From the NCBI RefSeq assembly GCF_007558825.1, contig NZ_VLTK01000003.1:124001-188000 (forward strand): a stretch of DNA of 64,000 nt, read 5' to 3'. The translations under genes and the position numbers were made by a program. The stretch is from Brevibacterium aurantiacum (GTDB lineage: Bacteria > Actinomycetota > Actinomycetes > Actinomycetales > Brevibacteriaceae). Positions 8,655 to 17,126 of this stretch are shown piece by piece (position 1 is the first letter of the stretch; every line of letters begins with the position of its first letter). Below the pieces are notes generated by a model. The model saw only the letters and a list, made by a program, of their open reading frames with translations, made no database searches and had not been told where the DNA came from.

Positions 8655-9404
8655 ATGAGAGCTGAATCACAACCGTTGGTGTCAGTCACAGATGTCGAGA
8701 AACACTACGGTGATTTTCACGCTCTGAAGCACATCAACCTCAATATCAAAGAACGCGAAGTCGTCGTCGTCATCGGTCCGTCCGGATCCGGCAAATCGAC
8801 GCTGTGCCGTACGATCAATCGTCTGGAGACCATCACCTCCGGTTCGATCACGATCGACGGCAAGGAACTGCCTGCTGAAGGCGCTGCCCTGGCAGCGCTG
8901 CGCTCGGACGTGGGCATGGTCTTCCAGGCCTTCAACCTCTTCGCCCACAAGACGATTCTCGAGAACGTCACCCTCGGTCCGATCAAGGTCCGCAAACTGT
9001 CCAAAGCCGAAGCCGAAGAGCAGTCAATGGCCCTGCTCGAACGCGTCGGAGTCGCCCACCAGGCCGATAAATACCCAGCACAGCTCTCCGGCGGGCAGCA
9101 GCAGCGAGTCGCTATCGCCCGTGCACTGGCAATGAAACCGAAGGTGATGCTCTTCGACGAGCCCACCTCGGCGCTGGATCCGGAGATGATCAACGAAGTC
9201 CTCGACGTCATGGTCGGACTCGCCGAGGAAGGCATGACCATGGTGGTCGTAACCCACGAGATGGGCTTCGCAAGGAAGGCTGCTCACCGCGTCGTATTCA
9301 TGGCAGATGGTGAGATCGTCGAGGTCGCCGAGCCCGAAGAGTTCTTCACCAATCCACAGACCCCGCGTGCCAAGGACTTCCTGTCCAAGATCCTCACCCG
9401 CTGA
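8655..9404 (+). CDS. gluA: glutamate ABC transporter ATP-binding protein GluA
   Basis: A 249-residue polar amino acid importer ATPase: Walker [10 protein letters not shown]-loop [11 protein letters not shown], signature LSGGQQQR, Walker [13 protein letters not shown] and H-loop THEMGFA. It is the first gene of a gluA-gluB-gluC-gluD order identical to the glutamate uptake operon of Corynebacterium. ATG 8655 has TAAGAT eight bases upstream and no ribosome site, so it may also be leaderless. The glutamate assignment rests on operon order and family resemblance. Confidence 0.88.
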   Translation: MRAESQPLVSVTDVEKHYGDFHALKHINLNIKEREVVVVIGPSGSGKSTLCRTINRLETITSGSITIDGKELPAEGAALAALRSDVGMVFQAFNLFAHKTILENVTLGPIKVRKLSKAEAEEQSMALLERVGVAHQADKYPAQLSGGQQQRVAIARALAMKPKVMLFDEPTSALDPEMINEVLDVMVGLAEEGMTMVVVTHEMGFARKAAHRVVFMADGEIVEVAEPEEFFTNPQTPRAKDFLSKILTR

Positions 9405-9456
9405 TCACACCGAACGAAACTGTCGGTCGTACTCACCACACTCACAAGGAGAAACG

Positions 9457-10356
9457 ATGAAGAAGCTCAGACTCTCAATCGCATCTGTTGCAATCGGACT
9501 GCTCGCGCTCAGCGGCTGCGGTCAAGGCGGAACTCCGGACGCTCCTGCCGAGGGCGACGGCGCCCAGGCGGAAGCCCCTGAGTACACAGTCAACGACAGC
9601 GCCGATTTCAAAGATTCCAAGACCTGGAAGGCTGCTAAGGACGCCGGCGAACTGAAGGTCGGAGTCAAGTACGACCAACCCGGTCTCGGCAACGTCAAGG
9701 CAGGCTCGGAGCAGCCCGAGGGATTCGATATCGAGATTGCGAAGATGGTGGCCGCGCAGCTGGGCTTCAGCCCAGACCAGATCAAATACACGGAGACGGT
9801 CTCGGCCAACCGTGAGCCCTTCCTGCAGCAGGGAAACATCGACATGGTCGTGGCCACCTACACGATCAATGACGAACGCAAGAAGGTCGTCGACTTCGCC
9901 GGACCGTACTATGTCGCCGGGCAGGATCTTCTTGTGGCCGCCGATTCCGACATCGCTGGCCCCGATGACCTGGCCGGAAAGAAGGTCTGCTCCGTGGACG
10001 GCTCGACGCCTGCACAGAACATCGAAGAGAAGTACAAGAAGGCTGAGCTCGTAGCCTATGACACCTACTCGAAGTGCGTCACCGACCTGCAGTCAGGCTC
10101 AGTCGACGCTGTGACCACAGACGACGCGATCCTGCGGGGCTATGCCAAACAGTACGAAGGCGAATTCAAGGTCGTCGGCCAGCCATTCACCGAAGAGCCG
10201 TACGGAGTCGGCCTGCCCAAGGGCGATGACGCCATGCGCGAAGCCGTCAACGATGCCCTCCAGAAGGGGATGGACGACGGTGACTGGAAGAAGGCATTCG
10301 AATACTCCCTCGGCTCCGCCGATGATGTCGAGATGCCCAAGATCGACCGTTACTGA
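9457..10356 (+). CDS. gluB: glutamate ABC transporter substrate-binding lipoprotein GluB
   Basis: A 299-residue family 3 solute-binding protein. The start MKKLRLS is followed by a signal peptide with lipobox LSGC, and AAGGAGA lies four bases upstream of ATG 9457. The mature region shows GVKYDQPGLG, GFDIEIAKMVA and FAGPYYVAGQDLLV, typical of amino acid binding proteins; the GVKYDQPG segment matches glutamate-binding relatives. An acidic Gly/Ala-rich linker of about 30 residues joins the lipidated cysteine to the domain. It lies about 50 bases after gluA and is separated from gluC by a strong hairpin. Confidence 0.9.
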   Translation: MKKLRLSIASVAIGLLALSGCGQGGTPDAPAEGDGAQAEAPEYTVNDSADFKDSKTWKAAKDAGELKVGVKYDQPGLGNVKAGSEQPEGFDIEIAKMVAAQLGFSPDQIKYTETVSANREPFLQQGNIDMVVATYTINDERKKVVDFAGPYYVAGQDLLVAADSDIAGPDDLAGKKVCSVDGSTPAQNIEEKYKKAELVAYDTYSKCVTDLQSGSVDAVTTDDAILRGYAKQYEGEFKVVGQPFTEEPYGVGLPKGDDAMREAVNDALQKGMDDGDWKKAFEYSLGSADDVEMPKIDRY

Positions 10357-10375
10357 CCAGCCTTCAGATTGACAT

Positions 10376-10407
10376 GATGCGAGGGCACCCAATGGTGCCC
10401 TCGCATC
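10376..10407 (+). promoter_or_regulatory. intercistronic hairpin between gluB and gluC
   Basis: A perfect 14-bp stem, GATGCGAGGGCACC (10376-10389) with GGTGCCCTCGCATC (10394-10407), and a CAAT loop. No T-run follows, so it is not a standard terminator. Its place between the binding-protein gene and the permease genes suggests mRNA stabilisation or partial termination, setting GluB above GluCD. The element is certain; the role is inferred. Confidence 0.75.
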
Positions 10408-10423
10408 GATTAAGGAATCTGGA

Positions 10424-11086
10424 ATGGATTTTCTGCAACTTCTCGAGATGTTCTTGTCAGGCATCTGGGGAACCATCAAACTCTTCACCGTCGCCCTGAT
10501 CGGTGCCCTCGTGCTGGGAACGATCCTGGCTGGAATGAGAGTCTCACCGACACCGGTCCTGCGGATCGCGGCCTCAACGTACATCAACGTCGTGAGGAAC
10601 ACGCCGCTGACGCTGGTGATGTTCTTCTGTGCCTTCGGGCTGCCGTTCCTCGACATCCGATTCGGCGCGACCAGCTCCTTCAACTCCTTCATCTATGCAA
10701 CTCTGGCGCTGACGGCCTACACAGCATGTTTCGTCGCCGAGACCCTGAAATCGGGCATCTCGACGATTCCTGTGGGTCAAGCCGAAGCCGCACGAGCAGT
10801 CGGGCTCACTTTCGGACAGACCCTGAGCCAGGTGATCCTTCCCCAGGCGTTCCGCACCGTCATCCCGCCCCTGGGCAGCGTCATCATCGCGCTGCTGAAG
10901 AACACCTCAATCGCCTCGGCGTTCAACAATCGAGAACTCATCTCGGCCATGCGCAACGCCATTGAGGTGCGCGGAGATCTGGTGATCCCGCTGCTGTTCG
11001 GGACTGCCCTTGCGTACCTGATCCTGGCGCTGATCCTCGGTCGCGTCTTCGACTACCTCGAGAGGAAGCTGGTGATCCTACGATGA
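10424..11086 (+). CDS. gluC: glutamate ABC transporter permease GluC
   Basis: A 220-residue HisM-type permease with four to five membrane spans. It has the N-terminal GTIKLFTVALIGALVLG span, the RNTPLTLVMFF segment typical of polar amino acid permeases, and the EAA loop QAEAARAVGLTFGQTL. AAGGA lies seven bases before ATG 10424. It ends in an ATGA overlap with gluD, so the two permease subunits are co-translated and would form a heterodimer with two GluA copies. Confidence 0.9.
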   Translation: MDFLQLLEMFLSGIWGTIKLFTVALIGALVLGTILAGMRVSPTPVLRIAASTYINVVRNTPLTLVMFFCAFGLPFLDIRFGATSSFNSFIYATLALTAYTACFVAETLKSGISTIPVGQAEAARAVGLTFGQTLSQVILPQAFRTVIPPLGSVIIALLKNTSIASAFNNRELISAMRNAIEVRGDLVIPLLFGTALAYLILALILGRVFDYLERKLVILR

Positions 11087-11925
11087 GCGCACCGACTCAG
11101 GTCCTGTTCGACGAGCCCGGCCCCAAGGCTCGCCGGAACAACATCATCCTCTCGATCGTCTCGGCCGTTGTGTTGGCCGGCCTCATCGCCTTCGTGATCT
11201 GGAAGTTCGCCGATGCTGGTCAGCTGGACTCGGCGAAATGGTATCCATTCAGCTTCTCCCAGATTCAGCTGGTGCTCCTCAAGGGCATGGGGGCCACCCT
11301 CAAGGTGGCCGTCGTCGCTTCCGTGCTGGCGTTGGTCGTCGGCGTCGTATTCGCGCTGCTGCGGCTCTCGAGCAAGAAGGTCATCTCGGTACCGGGAACC
11401 ATCGTCCTCGAGTTCTTCCGCGGGGTCCCGGTACTGCTCCTCATCTTTGCGATGTTCCTCATCTTCGGCAACACGATCGGAGCGTTCTGGTCCGTCGTCA
11501 TCGGCCTCACCCTCTACAACGGCATGGTTCTCGCAGAGATCATCCGAGCCGGTATCCTCGCCGTCCCGAAGGGGCAGAGGGAAGCCGCCATGGCCATCGG
11601 CCTGCGCCCGGGACAGGTGATGAGCTTGGTGCTGATGCCGCAGGCTCTGCGCGCCATGATGCCCACGATCATTGCGCAGATCGTCGTGCTGCTCAAGGAC
11701 TCGGCCCTGGGCTTCATCGTCACCTACCAGGACCTGCTCTACCAGGTGAATCTCATCGGCCGCGAGTACAACAACCTGCTGCCGACGTTCCTGGTCGGTG
11801 CCGTGCTGTTCATCATCATCAATATGATCGTCGCCGGAATCGCCCGTTGGCTGGAGAAGCGACTGCAGCGCAAGTCCACCGCGCCTGTCGGGGCAGAAGG
11901 TCTGTCCGCGCAGACCGCCGCCTGA
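11083..11925 (+). CDS. gluD: glutamate ABC transporter permease GluD
   Basis: A 280-residue HisM-type permease, longer than GluC because of an N-terminal cytoplasmic segment and a first span at about 20-40. It has GMGATLKVAVVAS, EFFRGVPVLLLIF and the EAA loop GQREAAMAIGLRPGQV. The C-terminus is basic and disordered (KRLQRKST). It starts in an ATGA overlap with gluC and is the last gene of the operon. Confidence 0.9.
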   Translation: MSAPTQVLFDEPGPKARRNNIILSIVSAVVLAGLIAFVIWKFADAGQLDSAKWYPFSFSQIQLVLLKGMGATLKVAVVASVLALVVGVVFALLRLSSKKVISVPGTIVLEFFRGVPVLLLIFAMFLIFGNTIGAFWSVVIGLTLYNGMVLAEIIRAGILAVPKGQREAAMAIGLRPGQVMSLVLMPQALRAMMPTIIAQIVVLLKDSALGFIVTYQDLLYQVNLIGREYNNLLPTFLVGAVLFIIINMIVAGIARWLEKRLQRKSTAPVGAEGLSAQTAA

Positions 11926-11937
11926 TCGACCAGAACG

Positions 11938-11973
11938 GGGTGGCGTCGGTCAGTGAAGATCCCGGCGCCACCC
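11938..11973 (+). terminator. probable terminator of gluABCD
   Basis: GGGTGGCG (11938-11945) pairs with CGCCACCC (11966-11973) across a 20-base loop, 12 bases after the gluD stop. Only a short TGT follows, so termination strength is uncertain. Confidence 0.4.
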
Positions 11974-12018
11974 TGTAATGTTCGTGACAAGGACGATGCC
12001 GCTGACAAGGAGTCCCAT

Positions 12019-12336
12019 ATGCAACCCGAGCTCAGTTCCACCCCCGTCACGGTGGTCAAGAATCCCGGTCGTGAACGGTTTGAGATCTTCACCGCTGAGG
12101 ATCCGGTCGAGTTCGCTGGCTTCCTCGGCTATCGGGTCATTGACGACGAGACCGTCGAACTCCAGCACACCATCATCTCCGAGGGCTTCTCTCGCCGTGG
12201 CTTCGCCCGCACACTGGTCACCACGGTCCTCGATCAGATCCGGGACGAAGGCGGCCGCATCGTCCCGACCTGCAGCTATGTTCAGGACTATCTCAAACGT
12301 TTCCCGCAGTACGCCGACCTCGTGACGCAGGCTTGA
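12019..12336 (+). CDS. small GNAT-like N-acetyltransferase domain protein
   Basis: A 105-residue protein with the minimal GNAT fold of the YjdJ/Gcn5-related type. GFLGYRVIDDETVELQHTII gives the central strands, SRRGFARTLVTTVLD the pyrophosphate-binding loop and helix (R-G-F/L-A form), and VPTCSYVQDYLKRFPQY the C-terminal conserved motif. ATG 12019 has AAGGAG six bases upstream; the open frame starts earlier but without a ribosome site. It overlaps gluQ as TTGA. The substrate is unknown. Confidence 0.85.
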   Translation: MQPELSSTPVTVVKNPGRERFEIFTAEDPVEFAGFLGYRVIDDETVELQHTIISEGFSRRGFARTLVTTVLDQIRDEGGRIVPTCSYVQDYLKRFPQYADLVTQA

Positions 12337-13292
12337 GCATACAGACCACAGGACTCGAGACGTCGATCACTGGGGCAGGGCGATTCGCACCAAGCCCAAG
12401 CGGCGACCTGCACATCGGCAACATTCGTTCGGGACTGCTGGCGTATGTCCGCGCGCGACAGACCGGGCGACGGTTCCTCTGGCGCATCGAGGACCTCGAT
12501 CGAGTCCAGCCCGGTGCGGCACAATCACAGCTCGAGGTCTTCGCTGAACTCGGCGTCAGCCCTGATGAGCCGCCGCTCGTCCAGTCGGAGCGTCTCGACA
12601 TGTACACCGAAGCCCTGAGCCGCCTCGAGGGACAGGGACTCGTCTACGAGTGCTACTGCTCACGCAAGGACATCCAACAGGCGCCAACGGCACCGCACTC
12701 TCCGCCCGGAGCGTATCCCGGGACCTGTCGTGATCTGTCGGAGTCCGAACGAGAACGGCACCGACAGCGTCTTGACGAACAGGGGCGCAGCCCGGCACTG
12801 CGGTTGAAGACCGACAATGCTGAGGTCACGGTGCAGGACAGGCTGCTGGGCGAGATCACGTCCCCGGTTGATGACCTGGTCCTCAAGCGCGGCGATGGAG
12901 TCTTCGCCTACAACCTCATCGTCATCGTCGACGATGGTGCCAGCGGTGTCGACGAAGTGGTGCGCGGGGACGACCTGGCCACCTCGGCGCCTCGTCAAGC
13001 TCATCTGGCCCATCTGCTGGGCCTGCCACAGCCCTCGTGGCTGCATGTTCCACTGGTCGTGAACTCTGCCGGCAGACGCTTGGCCAAGCGTGATGGTGCG
13101 GTCACCTACCAGCAGCTGTGCGCCCAGGGTTGGACACTCGAAGATGTCTACGCGTGGATGTGCTCATCCCTCGGGTTTGCAGGCTCCACAGGTTCGTGGT
13201 CATCTCTCGATGACATGGTGGCAGGCGTGGACTTCGATCGTCTTCGTACCGGGGAGACGGTGTTTGTTCCGCCGATGGGCGCAGATGGCTGA
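12333..13292 (+). CDS. gluQ: glutamyl-Q tRNA(Asp) synthetase
   Basis: A 319-residue truncated glutamyl-tRNA synthetase that lacks the anticodon-binding domain and charges queuosine in tRNA(Asp) with glutamate. It shows the class I motifs FAPSPSGDLHIGN and the KMSKS equivalent RRLAKRDG, plus zinc-ligand cysteines in YECYCSRKD and PGTCRDLS. The apparent start is TTG 12333, overlapping the preceding stop as TTGA. No better ATG or GTG lies before the conserved FAPSPSG, so the non-ATG start is probably real. Confidence 0.9.
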   Translation: MSIQTTGLETSITGAGRFAPSPSGDLHIGNIRSGLLAYVRARQTGRRFLWRIEDLDRVQPGAAQSQLEVFAELGVSPDEPPLVQSERLDMYTEALSRLEGQGLVYECYCSRKDIQQAPTAPHSPPGAYPGTCRDLSESERERHRQRLDEQGRSPALRLKTDNAEVTVQDRLLGEITSPVDDLVLKRGDGVFAYNLIVIVDDGASGVDEVVRGDDLATSAPRQAHLAHLLGLPQPSWLHVPLVVNSAGRRLAKRDGAVTYQQLCAQGWTLEDVYAWMCSSLGFAGSTGSWSSLDDMVAGVDFDRLRTGETVFVPPMGADG

Positions 13293-13313
13293 AGGCTCAA
13301 GGGTCTGACTGCT

Positions 13314-14618
13314 TCAGGCCGCTGCCTCCAGGCCTTCGGTGATGACCTTGTTGTAGATGGATTCGAACGTGTCGAGTGTGTACTCGATGTCATGCTTGGC
13401 GACCACATTGAGCGATGCCCTGGCCATAGTGTCGAGGTCGGTGTCGGAGAGCTCGCAGATCTGGGCGAATCGCGAGGCCAGCTCCTCGATATCCCGCGGC
13501 GGGAAGAGGAACCCATTGACCCCGTCCCTGACCAGGTGTGGAAGCGCAACCGCATCAGCGAGGACGACGGGTTTGCGTGAAGCCAGTGCCTCCAGCGTGG
13601 CGATGGACTGGAGCTCAGCTGTCGAGGGCATGCAGAAGAACGTGCACCGCTGATAGGCGTCCATGAGCTCTTTGTCGCTGACCTTGCCCAGCACATGGAT
13701 GCGATCGGCGACTCCGAGCTCCGCGGCCAGTTCCTTGAGCGGCTCCTCCTGATCCCCGCCGCCGACGATGTCGGCTTCGAGCCCGAGCGCCGGGTCGGTC
13801 TTCGCGACCGCTTCGACGATGTCGGCGGCGTGCTTCTCCGAAGAGAGTCGGCCGACGAAGAGGACACGCGGTGGTGCCGCGACCTCGGTGCCGGAAGCCG
13901 CAGTCGACCGCTCAGACGTCGTCGGCGACCCTCCGAACGCCTGCTCAGGCTGGGCAATCCGATCGTTCTGGACGGCTTGATCGTCCTGGGCAGTCTGATC
14001 GTCACGCAGGTGCGCGAACCGTTCCAGGTCGATACCGCAGGAGACTGCGCGAATCGGGGAGGTGAACCCGTTCTGCGTCAGCAGGTCGGCAGCGAGCTGC
14101 GTGGGCACCGTGATGAAGTCTGCGGACTCGAATTTCCTGCGCAGGTCCCACCAGGCCACGGCAGTACCACCATCGAGGAGGGATTTCGGCGCCCGCAGAT
14201 ATGGTCGCACATTATCGGGCATGAAGTGGTTCGTGGCGACGACGGGAATGCCGCGCTTGCTCGCCTCCGAGAACGCGTAGCGACCGATGACGAAATGCGC
14301 CTGAGTATGCACGACGTCGGGCTGAAGAGAGTCGAGGAGACGAGACAGTTCGGGTTTCGTCTCCCAGGGCATGCAGATGGTCCAAGTCGGATGCAGCGGC
14401 CAACGATGTGAGGTCAGTCTGTGGACCGTGACACCGTCCTCGGTGCTCACCGAGGCCTTTCCTGTCGCGGATGGACAGGCGACGTGAACATCATTGCCGC
14501 GAGCAGCTAGCCCGGCGGCCAGACGTTCTGCGAACTTCGCGGCGCCATTGACCTCGGGTGCGTAGGTTTCCGTCGGAATGAGAATGCGGCGGGCTGGGGT
14601 GTGACTATGCGCGGACAG
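13314..14618 (-). CDS. family 4 glycosyltransferase, probable CTG start
   Basis: A GT-B fold family 4 enzyme of 434 residues if it starts at CTG 14618. The frame upstream of the first GTG (14450) encodes the conserved GT4 N-terminus (ILIPTETYAPEVNGAAKF, then ERLAAGLAARGNDVHVACPS), so the GTG cannot be the true start. No ATG, GTG or TTG exists between that motif and the preceding stop at 14622-14624. CTG 14618 has GAGGAG at nine bases, overlapping the end of the upstream gene. The donor-site motif ELQSIATLEALASRKPVV is normal. A Gln/Asp-rich insert of about 45 residues (DDQTAQDDQAVQNDR onward) separates the two Rossmann halves. The sugar is probably mannose by resemblance, which is not certain. 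Confidence 0.82.
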   Translation of the reverse strand: MSAHSHTPARRILIPTETYAPEVNGAAKFAERLAAGLAARGNDVHVACPSATGKASVSTEDGVTVHRLTSHRWPLHPTWTICMPWETKPELSRLLDSLQPDVVHTQAHFVIGRYAFSEASKRGIPVVATNHFMPDNVRPYLRAPKSLLDGGTAVAWWDLRRKFESADFITVPTQLAADLLTQNGFTSPIRAVSCGIDLERFAHLRDDQTAQDDQAVQNDRIAQPEQAFGGSPTTSERSTAASGTEVAAPPRVLFVGRLSSEKHAADIVEAVAKTDPALGLEADIVGGGDQEEPLKELAAELGVADRIHVLGKVSDKELMDAYQRCTFFCMPSTAELQSIATLEALASRKPVVLADAVALPHLVRDGVNGFLFPPRDIEELASRFAQICELSDTDLDTMARASLNVVAKHDIEYTLDTFESIYNKVITEGLEAAA

Positions 14619-14621
14619 GAT

Positions 14622-15539
14622 TCAACTCTCCTCGGTGTCGGTCAACTGGTCTGTGCGACGAGCGACTCGACGCTGGTGTTCTCGATCTTTGACATCGGGG
14701 TGATACCGCGACAATACAACGACGCCCAGACACGCGACCAATCCGGTGGCTGCGATCATGGCGACGAGCCAGGCCGGAGCAGATGCCGCTTCTCCGAGGA
14801 CGACCGAACCTAAGATCACTGCGCCGATGGGATCAACGACAGTCAGGCCTGCGATGACCATCTCCGGGGGGCCGGCCGCATACGCGTTTTGGACGAACCA
14901 CGCTCCGATTGCAGTCGCGGCGACGAGGCCGATGACGTTGAGCCACGTGACCTGGTCGATTCCCGCGCGGAGCAGCTGCACGCTGACGAGGTGTGTATTC
15001 GTGGCAACACATGCGAACAGCAGACCCGCAGCCATGATGAGCACGAGTTGGGGCGCACTCCGGAAGAACAGCATGATGCCCAGGCCCAGCGCGAGGATGA
15101 CTGCAGTGATCCACACCAGGGGCAGCGCGTCGGATCCCAGGTGGACCTCTGTGCGGGCGGTGGTGGCTGAGAGCGCAACGAATATCGTCACCCCCACAGT
15201 GCACCAGATGACAGCCTGCACCAGACGTCGATTGACCTTGAGCCCACGATGGCGCACACCCAGAAGGACGGACACGATGAGGGAGAAGGCACCGACGGGT
15301 TGGACGACCATGACCGGTGCCAGCGCCAGAGCGACGATGTTTCCCACGGTGCCCAGACCGGTGATGATCAGTCCGATCAGCCATTTCCTGTTGCTCAGCA
15401 GCTCTTTGAAGTGAGCCCAGCTCAGCCCGTTGTGGGAGTCGTCCTGATCTGCGACGGCGTCATGCTGGTACAGCGCTCCATAGGCCAGTGCCACCGCCGC
15501 AAGGACGGCGAGGGCGATTGCCACTAAGGTCACGTGCAC
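14622..15539 (-). CDS. DMT/NIPA-like multispanning transporter
   Basis: A 305-residue membrane protein with about nine hydrophobic segments, starting VTLVAIALAVLAAVALAYGALYQ. The GLGTVGNIVALALAPVMVVQPVGAFSLIVSVLLG stretch is characteristic of DMT-superfamily and NIPA-like proteins. The hydrophilic C-terminus ends in TDTEES. GTG 15539 has GGAAG close by, and GTG 15533 is equally placed. Its TGA is directly followed, in the same frame, by the glycosyltransferase, whose ribosome site lies within its last codons. The transported substrate is unknown; Mg2+ or a lipid-linked sugar are possibilities. Confidence 0.8.
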   Translation of the reverse strand: MHVTLVAIALAVLAAVALAYGALYQHDAVADQDDSHNGLSWAHFKELLSNRKWLIGLIITGLGTVGNIVALALAPVMVVQPVGAFSLIVSVLLGVRHRGLKVNRRLVQAVIWCTVGVTIFVALSATTARTEVHLGSDALPLVWITAVILALGLGIMLFFRSAPQLVLIMAAGLLFACVATNTHLVSVQLLRAGIDQVTWLNVIGLVAATAIGAWFVQNAYAAGPPEMVIAGLTVVDPIGAVILGSVVLGEAASAPAWLVAMIAATGLVACLGVVVLSRYHPDVKDREHQRRVARRTDQLTDTEES

Positions 15540-15698
15540 TTCTTCCGCTGCATGGGTGGAGTGAGGAATCCTCTTGATTTTACAGTGCGGTCACCTCGCC
15601 GAGGTGGTTGTTGACTGGGTTTGTCCTGACTGTATGGATTCCACGCTGTCCGGTGGTGGGGTTAACCGGAACTGTGAGCTAAAGCACTGTTGCCCGCT

Positions 15699-15728
15699 TT
15701 GTCGTGGGCCGAGTGTCTTTGCTAAGCT
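15699..15728 (+). promoter_or_regulatory. predicted promoter of tRNA-Asn
   Basis: TTGTCG (15699-15704) and TAAGCT (15723-15728) are separated by 18 bases, giving a start about 22 bases before the tRNA. Confidence 0.5.
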
Positions 15729-15757
15729 GACACAACGTGCGCAGGCAACTGCGCCTT

Positions 15758-15830
15758 TCCTCCGTAGCTCAGTTGGCAGAGCATTCGACTGTTAATCGAA
15801 GGGTCGCTGGTTCGAGCCCAGCCGGGGGAG
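15758..15830 (+). tRNA. tRNA-Asn(GUU)
   Basis: A 73-nt cloverleaf with acceptor stem TCCTCCG/CGGGGGA (one G-U), D-arm GTAGCTCAGTTGGCAGAGC, anticodon GTT at 15791-15793, T-arm GCTGGTTCGAGCCCAGC and discriminator G. CCA is not fully encoded. An intrinsic terminator follows within ten bases. Confidence 0.97.
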
Positions 15831-15837
15831 CCGCTTG

Positions 15838-15865
15838 GGCCCCGTCCGTAAGGACGGGGCCTTTG
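15838..15865 (+). terminator. intrinsic terminator of tRNA-Asn
   Basis: A 10-bp perfect stem, GGCCCCGTCC/GGACGGGGCC, with a GTAA tetraloop followed by TTTGT. Confidence 0.85.
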
Positions 15866-15950
15866 TCGTGCCTGCAGGTCTGGTGCGCTGGCTTGGGTCG
15901 CGCGCAGAGCAGACGGGAATAGTTGATCGATCAAGTAGGTTGTCGACGGT

Positions 15951-17003
15951 ATGAAGGCATTCGGTTTCTTGAGTTTCGGTCACTACGGTTCGGGAAGTGC
16001 TCCGGGGGAGTACGGCGCCAAGGAGGCGCTGCAGCAGGCAGTCGAGATCGGCGTCGGGGCCGACGAGATCGGCGTCAACGGCGCGTATTTCCGGGTTCAT
16101 CACTTCGCTGAGCAGGCAGCCTCGCCGATGCCGCTTCTGGCGGCGATCGCGGCCAAGACCTCTCGAATCGAGGTCGGGACCGGTGTCATCGACATGCGCT
16201 ACGAGAACCCTCTCTATCTGGCAGAGGAATCCGCTGCCCTTGACCTGCTCTCTGATCAGCGAGTGGCTTTGGGTATCAGCCGGGGATCACCGGAACCAGC
16301 AGACCGGGGGTGGGAAGCCTTCGGCTACAGCGACAGTGACGATGCGAAGGCCGCGAACATGGCCCGCGCGAAGTTCGCGAAGTTCCTGTCTGCAATCAAG
16401 GGCGAAGAACTCGTGCCAGCCGATCCGACGCAGTTCGGTCCAGGCAAGAAGCTGCGTGTCGAACCGCATTCTCCAGGTCTCCAGCAACGTGTCTGGTGGG
16501 GCGCCGGTACTGCGGCGACCGCTGAATGGGCCGCTGCCCAGGGCGTGAACATGATGAGCTCGACCCTGCTGACCGAAGCCACCGGTGCATCCTTCGGTGC
16601 GCTGCAACGCGATCAGATCGATCGCTATCGCGCAGCATGGAAGGATGCTGGCCATGACTGGACTCCGCGCGTGTCTGTCAGCCGCAGCATCTTCCCGATC
16701 ACCACGAACCTCGATGACCTCTACTTCGGTCGCCGTTCAGGTGGAGAAGGTGATCAGATTGGGATCATCGATGGTACGCGCTCGACCTTCGGCAAGACCT
16801 ATGCAGGCGAACCCGACGAACTCATCGAGGCGCTGAAGGCCGACCCAGCGGTCGAAGCCGCGGACACGGTCCTGCTGACGATCCCGAGCCAACTCGGCGT
16901 GGACTACAACCTCCACATCCTGGAGTCCTTCGCCAGCTACGTCGCTCCTGCTCTGGGATGGCAACCCAATACATCTGGCCCGGTGACCGGTTCCGCAGTG
17001 TGA
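15951..17003 (+). CDS. LLM-class (luciferase-like) flavin-dependent oxidoreductase
   Basis: A 350-residue TIM-barrel flavoprotein of the bacterial luciferase-like family. It begins MKAFGFLSFGHYG; the IGVNGAYFRVHHFAEQ segment holds the conserved histidine pair, followed by KTSRIEVGTGVIDMRYENPLYLAEE and the GISRGSPEP phosphate-binding loop. The last third (QRVWWGAGTAATAEWAA) is the family's second conserved block. The start ATG 15951 lacks a clear ribosome site. It stands alone between tRNA-Asn and the MFS gene. The substrate, and whether it uses FMN or F420, cannot be read from sequence. Confidence 0.85.
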   Translation: MKAFGFLSFGHYGSGSAPGEYGAKEALQQAVEIGVGADEIGVNGAYFRVHHFAEQAASPMPLLAAIAAKTSRIEVGTGVIDMRYENPLYLAEESAALDLLSDQRVALGISRGSPEPADRGWEAFGYSDSDDAKAANMARAKFAKFLSAIKGEELVPADPTQFGPGKKLRVEPHSPGLQQRVWWGAGTAATAEWAAAQGVNMMSSTLLTEATGASFGALQRDQIDRYRAAWKDAGHDWTPRVSVSRSIFPITTNLDDLYFGRRSGGEGDQIGIIDGTRSTFGKTYAGEPDELIEALKADPAVEAADTVLLTIPSQLGVDYNLHILESFASYVAPALGWQPNTSGPVTGSAV

Positions 17004-17126
17004 TTTCGCCCGAGGCCTGAACACTGGCACGTATGATGAAACAGTTCCCACATAGGGGACTGTCGAATCGACTTGGTTCCGTACGGCAACCTCTGTGCGG
17101 AATGCGGTCTGAACAGAGGTGATCAG

